Source: Actinomycetota bacterium (GTDB lineage Bacteria; Actinomycetota; UBA4738; HRBIN12). Taken from it: a stretch of DNA of 38,142 bases. The notes beneath the pieces are model-generated. The model did no database searches. It was not told the DNA's origin and saw only the letters and a program-made list of their open reading frames with translations. The position numbers were made by a program, and so were the translations under genes. Of this stretch, positions 15,100-26,717 are shown piece after piece. The first letter of the stretch is position 1. The number at the start of each line of letters is the position of its first letter. The DNA is taken from contig VAXZ01000099.1 of NCBI GenBank assembly GCA_005885035.1, forward strand, positions 1 to 38,142, in the 5' to 3' direction.

Positions 15100-15792
15100 T
15101 CATCCACCTGCTCTCTGGTAGGGGAGCACGGCCACGACCGTGGTGCCGCGTCCCGGGGTCGATCCGACGTCGAGGGACCCGCCGAGCTTCTCGGCGCGGG
15201 CCCGCATGATCGGTACTCCGAAATGGGGATCATCGTCCTTCACCGCGACGATCCCCCGGCCGCGGTCCTCGATCTCTACGCGGATCTCGGTCGCGGTCGC
15301 CTTGACGCGTACGTGCGCCTCCGGGGCTCCCGAGTGCTTCGCGGCGTTCGCCAGCGCCTCGCTCACGATCGCATAGACCGCCTCGAGCACCGGCTCCTCG
15401 ATCCCCTCCAGATCGCCACCGACCTCGACCATGACCGGGAAGTGCCACCGCACGCCGAGATCGCGAACGAGCGCGGCGAGCGCGGGCTCGGTCGCGGGTG
15501 GGTCCTCGCTCGTCATCTCGAACAGGAGCTCGCGGATGCGTCGCAGGTCGTCGCGGATCTGCCGCTCGATCTCCTCCAACGCCTCGGTGGCACCGACCGG
15601 GTCCGTCTCGATCCGGTGACGGAGCGTCTGGAGCTCGAGGACCGCGGACGTGACCGACTGGGTCAACCCGTCGTGGATCTGCATCGCCCAGCGCGTGCGC
15701 TCCTCGAGCATCAGCACTTCCACGGCGTGGCGGACCGTCGGGTGTCCACCCTGTCGACGCTGTTCCGTCTTCTGCGTGCCGGGAGCCCGCAC
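15100..15792 (-). CDS. Soluble HisKA_3-type sensor histidine kinase
   Basis: 230-aa kinase without membrane segments or a recognisable sensor domain. Dimerisation/H-box RWAMQIHDGLTQSVTSAVLE (phospho-acceptor His followed by Asp, typical of NarL partners), then HATPase_c: SEALANAAKHSGA (N box), EIEDRGRGI, HFGVPIMRARAEKLGG and STPGRGTTVVAVLP. GTG at 15792 has GGAGGAG 5 nt upstream. The short N-terminus (about 30 residues before the H-box) means input must come from a partner protein or the kinase acts as a minimal cytoplasmic unit. Divergent from dnaK, with possible promoter sharing in the 288-nt gap. Confidence 0.88.
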   Translation of the reverse strand: MRAPGTQKTEQRRQGGHPTVRHAVEVLMLEERTRWAMQIHDGLTQSVTSAVLELQTLRHRIETDPVGATEALEEIERQIRDDLRRIRELLFEMTSEDPPATEPALAALVRDLGVRWHFPVMVEVGGDLEGIEEPVLEAVYAIVSEALANAAKHSGAPEAHVRVKATATEIRVEIEDRGRGIVAVKDDDPHFGVPIMRARAEKLGGSLDVGSTPGRGTTVVAVLPYQRAGG

Positions 15793-15989
15793 TCGTGCTC
15801 CTCCGTCCGTCCGGTCGTGGTCGTCGGTACTAGTTCCATTTCGGATTGACTGACGGTTGGCTTTACCCGATGGGAGGAAGTGACTGGCGGCGTCTGCCGA
15901 GGGCTACAGATCGGCCGTCACTCGGGGCCGCCGTCCACCCTGTTGGGGCGCAATCGGTCTGGGATCGCACAGGACCATACGAAGCCGAA

Positions 15990-16019
15990 GTTGTCAATAC
16001 CACACTCAGGTTCTATGGT
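15990..16019 (+). promoter_or_regulatory. dnaK operon promoter with HAIR-like element
   Basis: TTGTCA (15991-15996), a 17-nt spacer, and TATGGT (16014-16019) form the best complete promoter in the window. The spacer contains ACTCAGG (16004-16010), 6/7 to the right arm of the HspR-associated inverted repeat CTTGAGT-N7-ACTCAAG; with the exact 7-nt gap the left arm (15990-15996) matches only 3/7. The rest of the 288-nt divergent region (15793-16080) holds no gene; the dnaK ribosome-binding site is GAAAGGAG before 16081. Confidence 0.55.
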
Positions 16020-16080
16020 GGGTCCGCACGTAAGCGGATCGGTGGCGCGACCTCGCGCAACAACCGAAAGGAGCATCCAG

Positions 16081-17970
16081 ATGGCACGAGCAGTCGGTAT
16101 CGACCTGGGAACGACCAACTCGGTCGTTTCCACCCTGGAGGCCGGGGAACCCGTCGTGATCCCCAACGCCGAAGGGTCACGGACGACCCCGTCGGTGGTC
16201 GGCTTCTCGAAGAACGGGGAGATCCTCGTCGGGGAGGTGGCGAAGCGCCAGGCGATCACCAACCCCGACAGGACCGTCCGCTCCGTGAAGCGGCACATGG
16301 GCGACAAGTCATGGTCCGTCGACATCGACGGGAAGAAGTGGACCCCGCAGGAGGTCAGCGCACAGATCCTGCTGAAGCTGAAGCGTGACGCGGAGGGGTT
16401 CCTGAGCGACACGGTCACCCAAGCGGTGGTCACCGTTCCCGCGTACTTCGACGACGCGCAGCGCCAGGCCACGAAGGAGGCCGGCCAGGTCGCGGGCCTC
16501 GAGGTCCTGCGGATCATCAACGAGCCGACCGCGGCGGCGCTCGCCTATGGTCTGGACAAGGGTGGCCAGGATCGGACCGTGCTCGTGTTCGACCTCGGCG
16601 GCGGCACGTTCGACGTCTCCCTGCTCGAGATCGGCGAAGGGGTCTTCGAGGTCAAGTCGACGCACGGTGACACGCAGCTCGGCGGTGACGACTGGGATCA
16701 GCGCGTCATCGACTGGCTCGTGAAGACCTTCAAGGACAATCACGGCGTGGACCTCGGTAACGACAAGATGGCATTGCAGCGTCTCAAGGAGGCCGCCGAG
16801 AAGGCGAAGATCGAGCTCAGCCAGGTGGCCGAGACCACGATCAATCTCCCCTTCATCACGGCAACGGCGGACGGCCCGCTGCACCTCGAGCAGAAGCTGA
16901 CGAGGGCCGAGTTGGAGCGCATGACCGAGGACCTCGTCGAGCGCTGCAAGGGCCCGTTCGACATGGCCGTCAAGGACTGGGGCAAGGACGTCTCCGCGAT
17001 CGACCACGTCGTGCTCGTGGGTGGGTCCACGCGGATGCCGATGATCCAGGAGCTCGTCAAGAAGCTCACCGGCGGCAAAGAGCCCCACAAGGGCGTCAAC
17101 CCCGATGAGGTCGTGGCGATCGGTGCCGCCGTGCAGGCGGGTGTCCTCCGCGGCGACGTGAAGGACATCTTGCTCCTCGACGTGACGCCGCTTTCGCTCG
17201 GTGTGGAGACGCTCGGCGGCATCGTGCAGCGGATGATCGAGCGCAACACGACGATCCCGACGAAGAAGTCCGAGATCTTCACCACGGCCGCGGACAACCA
17301 GACGCAGGTCGAGATCAACGTCCTGCAAGGCGAAGGCGAAACGGTGCAGTCGCCCGCGGTGCATTCCCTCGGGCGCTTCAACCTGGTGGGGATCCCGCCC
17401 GCGCCGCGGGGCGTGCCGCAGATCGAGGTCTCCTTCGACATCGACGCCAACGGCATCGTGAACGTCACCGCCAAGGACCTTGCCACCAGCAAGGAGCAGG
17501 CCATGACGATCACGGGCGGGACGGCGCTTTCGAAGGACGAGATCGATCGCATGGTGAAGGAGGCCGAGGCCTTCGCCGCCGAGGACCACAAGCGGCGGGA
17601 GGCGGCTGAGGCCCGCAACCAGGCGGATCAGCTCACCTACACCGTGGACAAGTCGCTCGGCGAATGGGGCGACAAGGTTCCCGCAGCAGACAAGGACGAG
17701 CTGGTCAAGGCGGCCGATGAGCTGAAGGAGCTCCTGAAGGATCAGGCCGCCACGGCGGAGAGCCTGACTGGGGCCTCGGAGAAGGTGATGGGCATCTTCA
17801 GCCGCATCGGTCAGGCCATGTACCAGCAGGCGCAGGCCGAGCCGACGGCCGCGGCAGCGGGCGGCGCCGAGGCCGGAGCCGACGGCCAGGCCGGAGCCGA
17901 CGGCCAGGCCTCGTCGGGTGACGACGAGGTGGTCGAGGGCGAGATCGTCGAGGAGGGCGGTTCGTCGTGA
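16081..17970 (+). CDS. dnaK: Molecular chaperone DnaK (Hsp70)
   Basis: ATP-driven chaperone, 629 aa. Nucleotide-binding domain: [100 protein letters not shown]; substrate domain starts after [17 protein letters not shown]. The tail is Ala/Gly-rich with a tandem GADGQA repeat and ends acidic ([12 protein letters not shown]), comparable to the DVV-EE tail of other DnaKs. ATG at 16081 with GAAAGGAG upstream; the frame is open further 5' but lacks similarity. First gene of the operon; stop overlaps grpE (GTGA). Confidence 0.97.
   Translation: MARAVGIDLGTTNSVVSTLEAGEPVVIPNAEGSRTTPSVVGFSKNGEILVGEVAKRQAITNPDRTVRSVKRHMGDKSWSVDIDGKKWTPQEVSAQILLKLKRDAEGFLSDTVTQAVVTVPAYFDDAQRQATKEAGQVAGLEVLRIINEPTAAALAYGLDKGGQDRTVLVFDLGGGTFDVSLLEIGEGVFEVKSTHGDTQLGGDDWDQRVIDWLVKTFKDNHGVDLGNDKMALQRLKEAAEKAKIELSQVAETTINLPFITATADGPLHLEQKLTRAELERMTEDLVERCKGPFDMAVKDWGKDVSAIDHVVLVGGSTRMPMIQELVKKLTGGKEPHKGVNPDEVVAIGAAVQAGVLRGDVKDILLLDVTPLSLGVETLGGIVQRMIERNTTIPTKKSEIFTTAADNQTQVEINVLQGEGETVQSPAVHSLGRFNLVGIPPAPRGVPQIEVSFDIDANGIVNVTAKDLATSKEQAMTITGGTALSKDEIDRMVKEAEAFAAEDHKRREAAEARNQADQLTYTVDKSLGEWGDKVPAADKDELVKAADELKELLKDQAATAESLTGASEKVMGIFSRIGQAMYQQAQAEPTAAAAGGAEAGADGQAGADGQASSGDDEVVEGEIVEEGGSS
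17871..17906 (+). repeat. 18-bp tandem duplication in the dnaK tail
   Basis: The 18-mer GGCCGGAGCCGACGGCCA occurs twice in perfect tandem (17871-17888, 17889-17906), coding for a repeated GADGQA in the disordered C-terminus; a likely slippage site. Confidence 0.85.
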
Positions 17971-18566
17971 CGGACGATCGGGATGGTGACGAAGCTCCGG
18001 TGATCGAGGTCACCGACAAGCGTCGATCCGCGAAGCTCGCCGAGGCGGAGGGCCCGGAGCGGCCCTCCGCTCCGGGCTCGGATGAGCCCGAGACGAACGA
18101 GCCGGCCGCAACGGCCACCGATGAGCTGGCAGAAGCACGAGCGAAGGCCGACGAATACCTTCAGCACCTGCAGCGGCTGCAGGCGGAGTTCGACAACTAC
18201 CGCAAGCGCGTGATCCGCGAGCAGACGTCCACGCTCGAGCTGGCGGCGGAACCGGTGATGCGTCGGCTCCTCGAGGTACTCGACGAGTTCGAGCTCGCGT
18301 TGCTGCACGCCCATGAAGATGTGGACCGCGATCGGTTCCTGAAGGGGATCGAACTGGTCTACGCGAAGCTGATGGATGCCCTCAAGGCGGAGGGCTTGCA
18401 GCGGATCGATGCGGAGGGTGCTCCATTCGACCCCAACCTGCACGAAGCGCTGATGCAAACAGGTGAGGGCATCGGCGAGCCGCACGTGGCCGAAGTGTTC
18501 CGGCCCGGATACACGCTGAAGGGAAGGGTCCTGCGTCCCGCGGGGGTGCGGGTCGAAAGGACGTGA
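17967..18566 (+). CDS. grpE: GrpE nucleotide-exchange factor
   Basis: Releases ADP from DnaK. 199 aa: acidic, disordered N-terminus (about 1-50), a long coiled coil ([32 protein letters not shown]), then the beta-domain with [33 protein letters not shown] and [19 protein letters not shown], the GrpE signature. GTG start overlaps the dnaK stop, so the two are translationally coupled. Confidence 0.95.
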   Translation: MTDDRDGDEAPVIEVTDKRRSAKLAEAEGPERPSAPGSDEPETNEPAATATDELAEARAKADEYLQHLQRLQAEFDNYRKRVIREQTSTLELAAEPVMRRLLEVLDEFELALLHAHEDVDRDRFLKGIELVYAKLMDALKAEGLQRIDAEGAPFDPNLHEALMQTGEGIGEPHVAEVFRPGYTLKGRVLRPAGVRVERT

Positions 18567-18573
18567 GCTGACG

Positions 18574-19722
18574 GTGGCCGAGGAGATCCGCCGCGAGTGG
18601 TTCGAGAACGACTACTACGAGGTCCTCGGCGTGCCCAAGAACGCCTCCGCGGCCGAGATCAAGAAGGCCTATCGGAAGCTCGCCCAGAAACACCACCCGG
18701 ACGCGAACGCCGGTGACCCCAAGGCCGAGGAGCGCTTCAAGGAGGTCTCCGCCGCCTACGACGTCCTGGGCCATCAGGAGAGGCGCGCCGCCTACGACCG
18801 CGTGCGTGAGATGGGCGCCGGTGGCTTCGGCGCCGGGTTCCCGGGCGCGGGCGGGGCGGGGTTCGAGGGCGCGCCCGGAGGGTTCCGCTACGAGACCGTC
18901 GACATCGGGGATCTCTCTGACCTGTTCGGCGGGATGTTCGGTGGATCGCGCGGACGAGCACGCCGGCCGCAGGCACGCCAACGGCACGGCGCGGACCTCG
19001 AGACCGAGGTCCGGCTGTCCTTCGACGACGCGATGGCTGGGGTGACGATCCCCGTCACGCTCGACGGCCCGGCGGTATGCACCACGTGTCACGGCTCCGG
19101 CGCAGCTCCCGGTACCCAACCGGTCGTGTGCGCCACATGCGGGGGGAGCGGGCAGGTAGCCGTGAACCAGGGGTTCTTCCAGATGGAGCAGACCTGTCCC
19201 ACCTGCTCGGGCACGGGTCGCACCATCGAGACCCCATGTCCCACGTGCCACGGGAGCGGAGCGGTCCGGCGTTCGCGGACCGTGAGGGTGAAGGTGCCCG
19301 CCGGGGTGAAGGACGGCGCGCGGATCCGCGTGTCCGGGCGTGGGGAGCCGGGGGGCCCCGGTGGACAGGCGGGCGATCTGTACGTCCGTGTACGTGTCAG
19401 TCAGCACCCCGTCTTCGGCCGGAGCGGCGACAACCTGACCGTCGAGCTGCCCGTGACCTACCCCGAGGCCGCGCTGGGCGCGAACGTGAAGGTGCCGACG
19501 CTCAACGGCTCCGTGACCCTCAAGGTCCCAGCGGGCACCCCCAGCGGCAAGACGTTCCGGGTCAAGGGCAAAGGCGCACCGAAACGCGGCGGCCACGGGG
19601 ATCTCCTCGTGACCGTCAACGTCGACGTGCCGAAGAAGCTGTCGAAGCGTGAGAAGGAGCTGCTCGCCGAGCTCCGCGATACGGAGACGGAGTCTCCGCG
19701 CGCCGAGCTTGGCGTGTCGTGA
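18574..19722 (+). CDS. dnaJ: DnaJ co-chaperone (type I Hsp40)
   Basis: Stimulates DnaK ATPase and delivers substrates. 382 aa from GTG. J-domain with [20 protein letters not shown] and the essential HPD (HHPDANAG); Gly/Phe-rich linker (about 85-120) with a [12 protein letters not shown] segment; four zinc-finger CxxCxGxG repeats ([32 protein letters not shown]); C-terminal beta-domains with [17 protein letters not shown] and [11 protein letters not shown]. All zinc ligands present. 7 nt downstream of grpE; its stop overlaps a possible GTG of hspR. Confidence 0.96.
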   Translation: MAEEIRREWFENDYYEVLGVPKNASAAEIKKAYRKLAQKHHPDANAGDPKAEERFKEVSAAYDVLGHQERRAAYDRVREMGAGGFGAGFPGAGGAGFEGAPGGFRYETVDIGDLSDLFGGMFGGSRGRARRPQARQRHGADLETEVRLSFDDAMAGVTIPVTLDGPAVCTTCHGSGAAPGTQPVVCATCGGSGQVAVNQGFFQMEQTCPTCSGTGRTIETPCPTCHGSGAVRRSRTVRVKVPAGVKDGARIRVSGRGEPGGPGGQAGDLYVRVRVSQHPVFGRSGDNLTVELPVTYPEAALGANVKVPTLNGSVTLKVPAGTPSGKTFRVKGKGAPKRGGHGDLLVTVNVDVPKKLSKREKELLAELRDTETESPRAELGVS

Positions 19723-19736
19723 GGGTGGAGGTTCCC

Positions 19737-20144
19737 ATGGACATCGAAGATCGCGTCGATCGATCGGATGCGAGCAAGGAGCGCGCCGTCTACGTGATCA
19801 GCGTCGCGGCCGAGCTCGCCGGCGTGCATCCCCAGACGCTCCGGATCTACGAACGCAAGGGCCTCGTGCGACCCGAGCGGACGTCGGGCAACACGCGGCG
19901 CTATTCGCAACGGGACATCGATCTGTTGCGACAGATCCAGGAGATGACCCAGGAGTTCGGGATCAACCTCGCTGGCGTGAAGCGGATCATCGAGATGCAG
20001 GCGGAGCTCGCGGCGCTGCGCGCCAGGATGCAGGAGCTCGAGGAGCAGCTGCGAGGCGCCGACGGGACGGAGCGGCGTGAGGGTCAGATCATGCCACTGC
20101 GGAGCGTGTTCCTCCCCCCATGGGTCGGAGGCGCGCGCCCGTGA
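19737..20144 (+). CDS. hspR: HspR, MerR-family heat-shock repressor
   Basis: Represses the dnaK operon by binding HAIR sites, with DnaK as co-repressor in characterised actinobacteria. 135 aa from ATG at 19737 (GGAGG 5 nt upstream; an in-frame GTG at 19719 overlapping dnaJ is an alternative). MerR helix-turn-helix [20 protein letters not shown] with [19 protein letters not shown], then [11 protein letters not shown] and [14 protein letters not shown] and a coiled-coil helix [17 protein letters not shown]. The position after dnaJ is the classical autoregulated arrangement. Confidence 0.92.
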   Translation: MDIEDRVDRSDASKERAVYVISVAAELAGVHPQTLRIYERKGLVRPERTSGNTRRYSQRDIDLLRQIQEMTQEFGINLAGVKRIIEMQAELAALRARMQELEEQLRGADGTERREGQIMPLRSVFLPPWVGGARP

Positions 20145-20701
20145 GCCTCCGCATCCAGGGGGAGACCGTCCTGCTACGGCCGTTCCGAGAGCAGGAGGCG
20201 GCAACGCTGTGGGAGCACGAATCGACCGATCGCGGCGACTTCGAGGCCCCCTGGCCCGATGACGAGGTCTCGCGTGAGCGCGTCCTGGCCCGCGTTGAGG
20301 CATCGGGTTCGTGGCGAGATCAACATGTCCTGGACCTGGGCGTCGAGACGAACGATGAGCTGATCGGCGACGTGCAGGCGCGGCACTGCACCCTGACCAC
20401 CCCTCCGGGGCTCTTCGAGCTAGGGATCGGACTGTTCGCCGGCACCCGCGGCCGTGGGTACGGCACCGAAGCCCTCACCTTGATCACGCGGCATCTGTTC
20501 CAGAACGAGGGCGCTCATCGCGTGCAGCTCGGGACCGACACCGAGAACATGGCGATGCGGCGCGCCGCGGAGAAGGCGGGATTCCGGCTGGAGGGCATCA
20601 TGCGCGGGTTCTGGCCGTCGCCCGACGGGGCGCCTCGCGACTACGCCCTGTACGGGAGGACTCGAGCCGATCACGAAGGCCGGGGATCAGAGGGAACCTG
20701 A
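20141..20701 (+). CDS. GNAT acetyltransferase (RimJ/RimL type)
   Basis: 186-aa GCN5-related N-acetyltransferase, expected to move an acetyl group from acetyl-CoA to an N-terminus or small amine. [20 protein letters not shown] is the usual N-terminal strand/helix, [20 protein letters not shown] contains the acetyl-CoA pyrophosphate-binding motif (RGRGYGTEA), and [20 protein letters not shown] is the conserved second half. GTG start overlaps the hspR stop and has a CGGAGG site; it ends 1 nt before the clpB ATG. Substrate unknown; location inside a heat-shock operon suggests co-induction with chaperones. Confidence 0.85.
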   Translation: MSLRIQGETVLLRPFREQEAATLWEHESTDRGDFEAPWPDDEVSRERVLARVEASGSWRDQHVLDLGVETNDELIGDVQARHCTLTTPPGLFELGIGLFAGTRGRGYGTEALTLITRHLFQNEGAHRVQLGTDTENMAMRRAAEKAGFRLEGIMRGFWPSPDGAPRDYALYGRTRADHEGRGSEGT

Positions 20702-20702
20702 G

Positions 20703-23288
<2,586 letters not shown>

Positions 23289-23328
23289 GCTGCTTGCGTC
23301 GGGCCGCTCGGTCCGCCAGCCTCCGGTC

Positions 23329-24108
23329 GTGACGTTCGAGCTGCTCACGATCGTCGCGGCGAAGAAGCACACGCCGCGGCCACCGACACCGCCGCCGCCA
23401 GACGTCTTCTCCTCCCCGGGCACGCCGTGGGGGCTGATCCTGATCCTCCTCGGTGGGATCGCCCTCGTGGGGCTGATCGCTTATCTCAGCTACCTGTCGA
23501 CCAAGCGGCGCCGGCTCGGATTCCAGACGATGGCTCGGCAGCTCGGTCTGTCGTACGCGCTCGAGGACCCGTTCGGCCTGCTCGGTGAGCCATTCGCGCT
23601 GTTCCAGAAGGGTGACGGCCGCGGCGTGGAGAACGTCCTCTCGGGGGTGTGGCAGGGCCTGGACCTGCGGGCGTTCGACTACTGGTACTACGAGGAGTCC
23701 ACCGACTCCAACGGCAGGACGAGCCGCTCGTACTCGCGCTTCGACTGCGCGATCGTGCCGATCGGGGCCGCGTGTCCGCAGCTGTCGATCGGTCACGAGA
23801 CCTTCTTCACCCGCATCGCCGGCGCGCTGTCGTTCCACGACATCCAGTTCGAAAACGAAGCGTTCAACCGAGCGTTCAACGTGCGCGGGAACGACCAGAA
23901 GTTCGCGAACGACCTCGTCGACGCACGGATGATGCAGTGGCTGCTCGCACACGGGGCCGACTACGGCATCGAGGTCGTCGGGAACCGGGTCCTCGTGGCG
24001 GGTCCGAAGATCGCTCCGACAGAGCTCGTCCAGCTGATCGGGACGGCCAAGGCGTTCGTCGACCACGTGCCGAAGGTGGTGTTCTCGCTGTACCCCGTCT
24101 CGGACTAA
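23329..24108 (+). CDS. Membrane-anchored protein of unknown function
   Basis: I do not recognise the family with certainty. 259 aa from GTG at 23329. A short Pro-rich N-terminal segment, one membrane helix (about residues 35-58, LILILLGGIALVGLIAYLSY), a basic stop-transfer stretch STKRRR, then a soluble domain with VLSGVWQGLDLRAFDYWYYE, SYSRFDCAIV and GNRVLVAGPKIAPTELVQLI. The pattern (GVENVLSG...FDYWY...DSNGR...F) is that of small actinobacterial envelope proteins seen near lemA. Precedes lemA by 48 nt, so the two may work together at the membrane. Confidence 0.7.
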   Translation: MTFELLTIVAAKKHTPRPPTPPPPDVFSSPGTPWGLILILLGGIALVGLIAYLSYLSTKRRRLGFQTMARQLGLSYALEDPFGLLGEPFALFQKGDGRGVENVLSGVWQGLDLRAFDYWYYEESTDSNGRTSRSYSRFDCAIVPIGAACPQLSIGHETFFTRIAGALSFHDIQFENEAFNRAFNVRGNDQKFANDLVDARMMQWLLAHGADYGIEVVGNRVLVAGPKIAPTELVQLIGTAKAFVDHVPKVVFSLYPVSD

Positions 24109-24111
24109 GCT
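24106..24111 (+). promoter_or_regulatory. Possible lemA -10 (TAAGCT)
   Basis: TAAGCT overlaps the stop of the preceding gene, about 45 nt before the lemA GTG; lemA could be transcribed alone as well as from upstream. Confidence 0.3.
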
Positions 24112-24156
24112 GCCGGGGTCGCATCGACGCCAGGTCCGAGGGAAGGAGCCTGCATC

Positions 24157-24843
24157 GTGTGGGTCTTGATCGTCCTGCTCGCCGTGTTCCTGCTGATCGT
24201 CTTCGGGGGGATCGCGAGCTACAACCGATTCGTTTCGCAGCGGAACCTCGTGCGGGACGCCTGGGCGAACATCGACACGGAGCTCCGGCGCCGATACGAC
24301 CTCATCCCCAACCTCGTCGAGACCGTGAGGGGCTACGCCTCCCACGAACGCGAGGTCTTCGAGAACGTCACGAAGGCCCGTGCGATGGCGACGGCCGCCA
24401 CCGGGTCCCCGGCCGAGCAGGCAGCGGCCGAGGGGCCGCTCGTGGCCGCTCTTCGGCAGCTGTTCGCGGTCGCCGAGAACTACCCCGACCTGAAGGCCAA
24501 CCAGAACTTCCTGGCGTTGCAATCCGAGCTCTCCAACACCGAGGACCGGCTGCAGACCGCCCGGCGCTTCTACAACAGCAACGTTCGCGACTATAACCGC
24601 CGCGTGCAGTCGTTCCCGTCGAACCTGATCGCGAGCTCGTTCGGGTTCAAAGAAGAGCAGTTCTTCGAGGTGGACGAGGCGCTACGCGGCGAGGGCGGCG
24701 TGCCGCACGTCGACTTCGCCGGCGAGGCGCCGGGCGTGACGTTCGGTGGGCAGCCCGGACAGCCAGGGCCGGCTCCGGGAACGGCACCCGTCCGATCGGA
24801 GCCGGAGGACGCGCCTCCTCCTCCGCCGGCGCCCTCGTCCTAG
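24157..24843 (+). CDS. lemA: LemA family protein
   Basis: Membrane-anchored helical-bundle protein of poorly defined function, often next to membrane proteases or TPM proteins. 228 aa from GTG with GGAAGGAG upstream. One N-terminal membrane helix (LIVLLAVFLLIVFGGIASYN), then the LemA signature: LVRDAWANIDTELRRRYDLI, PNLVETVRGYASHE, FAVAENYPDLKANQNFLALQ, SELSNTEDRLQTARRFYNSN and FPSNLIASSFGF. The tail (about 185-228) is Pro/Gly-rich and disordered. Its stop is 2 nt from the converging MFS gene. Confidence 0.93.
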   Translation: MWVLIVLLAVFLLIVFGGIASYNRFVSQRNLVRDAWANIDTELRRRYDLIPNLVETVRGYASHEREVFENVTKARAMATAATGSPAEQAAAEGPLVAALRQLFAVAENYPDLKANQNFLALQSELSNTEDRLQTARRFYNSNVRDYNRRVQSFPSNLIASSFGFKEEQFFEVDEALRGEGGVPHVDFAGEAPGVTFGGQPGQPGPAPGTAPVRSEPEDAPPPPPAPSS

Positions 24844-24845
24844 CG

Positions 24846-26011
24846 CTACTCGACCGCGAGGGAGATCGGGGAAAGCTGCTCGGCCGGCGCTTCGCCGCAT
24901 CCTTCGAAGATCGGCGTGGTGCGGACGTCCCGGGTGAGGAACCACCAGAGCGCAGCCCACCCGAGCGCCAGCCCGCCGACGATCATGACGGCCGGCCGCG
25001 GCCCGATCGCATCGGCAAGCGCCGAGGCGACGAGGCTTGAGATCGCGAGCGACAGGGTGATCATCGCGAAGTCGAACGCGAAGATACGTCCGCGGATCCG
25101 GTCCGGCACGATGCGTTGCAGGCCGTACGTCGAAAGGACCCACTGTGCGCCCCCTCCCAGATGCGCGGCGCAGATCGCGAAGCCGGCGACGAGAAGCGTC
25201 GGGCTGACCCCCAGGAGCATGTAGCCGACGCCGAAGACGGCGAGCGCCGTCGCGATCACGGGGAGCAGGCGCTCGTGATCGCGGCCCGCGAGCCGGTGGC
25301 CGATGAAGGGCCCGGTCAGGGCGCCGACGCCGCGCATCGCCAACAGGAACCCGAACCCGACGTCGCCCGCGACGAAGACCTGCCTGGCGAACACCGCGAC
25401 GAGCGCGAGCACGCCGGCCGCCAGACCGAACCCGGCCTTCACCGAGATCAACGCCCGGACGCGGTGGTCGCGGCGGGCGTACTGCGCCGTCTCGACCGTC
25501 GCCGCGAGGATGCCGACGTGCTCCTCCCGATCGCGGTCCTCCGAGAGCCTGCGCCTGATGCCCGCGAGCAGGATCGCCGACGCGGCGAACGAGACCGCGT
25601 CGACGAGGAATGCAGTGTCGCGGCCGAAGACCGCGGAGACGATGCCGCCGAGGGCCGCTCCCACCGCGAGCATCGTCCCCCACAGCGAGCCGCTGAGCGC
25701 GTTCGCCGTCGGGAGGTCGGCCGGATCGACCACGTTCGGGATCGCGGCGGACGACGCGGGGTCGAAGACCGCGGTGAAAAGCGAATCGCGATGAAGATCG
25801 GGAGCTCTTGGGAGACGATCAGGAAGCCGACGGAGATCGCCTCGCCGGTCACCTGCAGGACGAGCCCCCCGAGCGCCACGAACAGGAACCAGTCGCCTCC
25901 GAGCGAGATCACGGACGCGACGAAGAGCCGCCGGAAGTCGCGGTTCCTGCGGAGGAGCGAGGACGCAGCGGTTGCTCCGGCCGTGTTCTCTCGCTGCCTC
26001 CGTTCGGCCAT
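24846..26011 (-). pseudogene. MFS exporter broken by an internal deletion and frameshift
   Basis: Major-facilitator permease of the EntS/MFS_3-like type. The N-terminal part (start 26011, residues 1-76: RRNRDFRRLFVASVISLGGD, VGFLIVSQELPIFIAI) ends at about 25784; the frame then shifts and the rest resumes as FTAVFDPASSAAIPNVVDP and runs to the stop at 24846, with later motifs GGIVSAVFGRDTAFLVDAVS, LAMRGVGALTGPFIGHRLAG and IVPDRIRGRIFAFDFAMITL. Compared with the family about 60 residues are missing: the loop-2 motif with DRxDRRR and about two membrane helices. A GTG at 25733 could start the C-terminal part alone, but that is unlikely to transport. TAGTCT (26025-26020) is 8 nt upstream of the original ATG, so it was probably leaderless. 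Confidence 0.85.
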
Positions 26012-26019
26012 GGCCTGTC

Positions 26020-26025
26020 AGACTA
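26020..26025 (-). promoter_or_regulatory. -10 box (TAGTCT) of the MFS gene
   Basis: TAGTCT on the minus strand, 8 nt before the ATG at 26011, no Shine-Dalgarno; the 45-nt gap is shared with the divergent hydrolase gene. Confidence 0.4.
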
Positions 26026-26056
26026 ACGGGGACGGCGCGTTCCTGAGGGGGGAGTC

Positions 26057-26701
26057 ATGCTCGACCGCATCACGTGGTTTCGACAGTCGGCGCTGCGCTG
26101 GCAAGACGACGAACGGACGGTCTACATCGACCCCTGGGGGACCCCGGAGGGTGCTCCGCCCGCCGACGTGATCCTGATCACGCATGCGCACGCGGACCAC
26201 TTCCAACCGGGGGAGATCGAGCGCTTGTCGAAGGATCCGACGAAGCTCGTCGCCCCGCACGACGTCGCCCAGGAGCTCCGCGGCGACGTGACAGCGGTGC
26301 GACCCGGCGAGTCCCGCGAGGTGGGCGGACTGCGGTTCACGACCGTCCCCGCGTACAACGTCGTCGAGCACCGGCTAGAGGCACACCCCAAGGAGAACCA
26401 GTGGGTCGGTTACGTGATCGAGCTCGACGGCACCGCCTACTACCACGCGGGCGATACCGACCACGCGCCCGAGTTGGACGCCGTGAAGGCCGACGTCACG
26501 TTCCTGCCGATCGGCGGCGACCCGTACACGATGGCACCCGACGAAGCCGCGGATCTGGCCAAGGTGATCCAACCGCAGATCGCGGTGCCGATGCACTACG
26601 GGTTCGTGGTGGGCTCGCGGACGGACGGCGACCGGTTCCGTGACCTCGCCTCGCCCGTCCGGGTCGAGCTGCTGACGCCGGAGAACCCGTTCGAGCGTTG
26701 A
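26057..26701 (+). CDS. Metallo-beta-lactamase-fold hydrolase (UlaG-like)
   Basis: 214-aa metal-dependent hydrolase of the UPF0173/UlaG-like group. N-terminus WFRQSALRWQDDERTVYIDP is typical, followed by the metal motif ITHAHADHFQPGEIE (HxHxDH), AYYHAGDTDHAPEL (metal-bridging Asp) and IAVPMHYGF (last His). No signal peptide, hence cytosolic; substrate unknown. ATG at 26057 has a G-rich Shine-Dalgarno (GGGGGGAG). Divergent from the broken MFS gene and 16 nt from the converging ABC permease. Confidence 0.88.
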   Translation: MLDRITWFRQSALRWQDDERTVYIDPWGTPEGAPPADVILITHAHADHFQPGEIERLSKDPTKLVAPHDVAQELRGDVTAVRPGESREVGGLRFTTVPAYNVVEHRLEAHPKENQWVGYVIELDGTAYYHAGDTDHAPELDAVKADVTFLPIGGDPYTMAPDEAADLAKVIQPQIAVPMHYGFVVGSRTDGDRFRDLASPVRVELLTPENPFER

Positions 26702-26717
26702 TCGAGGGCAGGTTCGG

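Noticed and set aside
15990-16010. Perfect HspR HAIR operator at dnaK
   Set aside because: Only the right arm (ACTCAGG) is close; the left arm matches 3 of 7, so only a degenerate element is claimed. No CIRCE element was found either.
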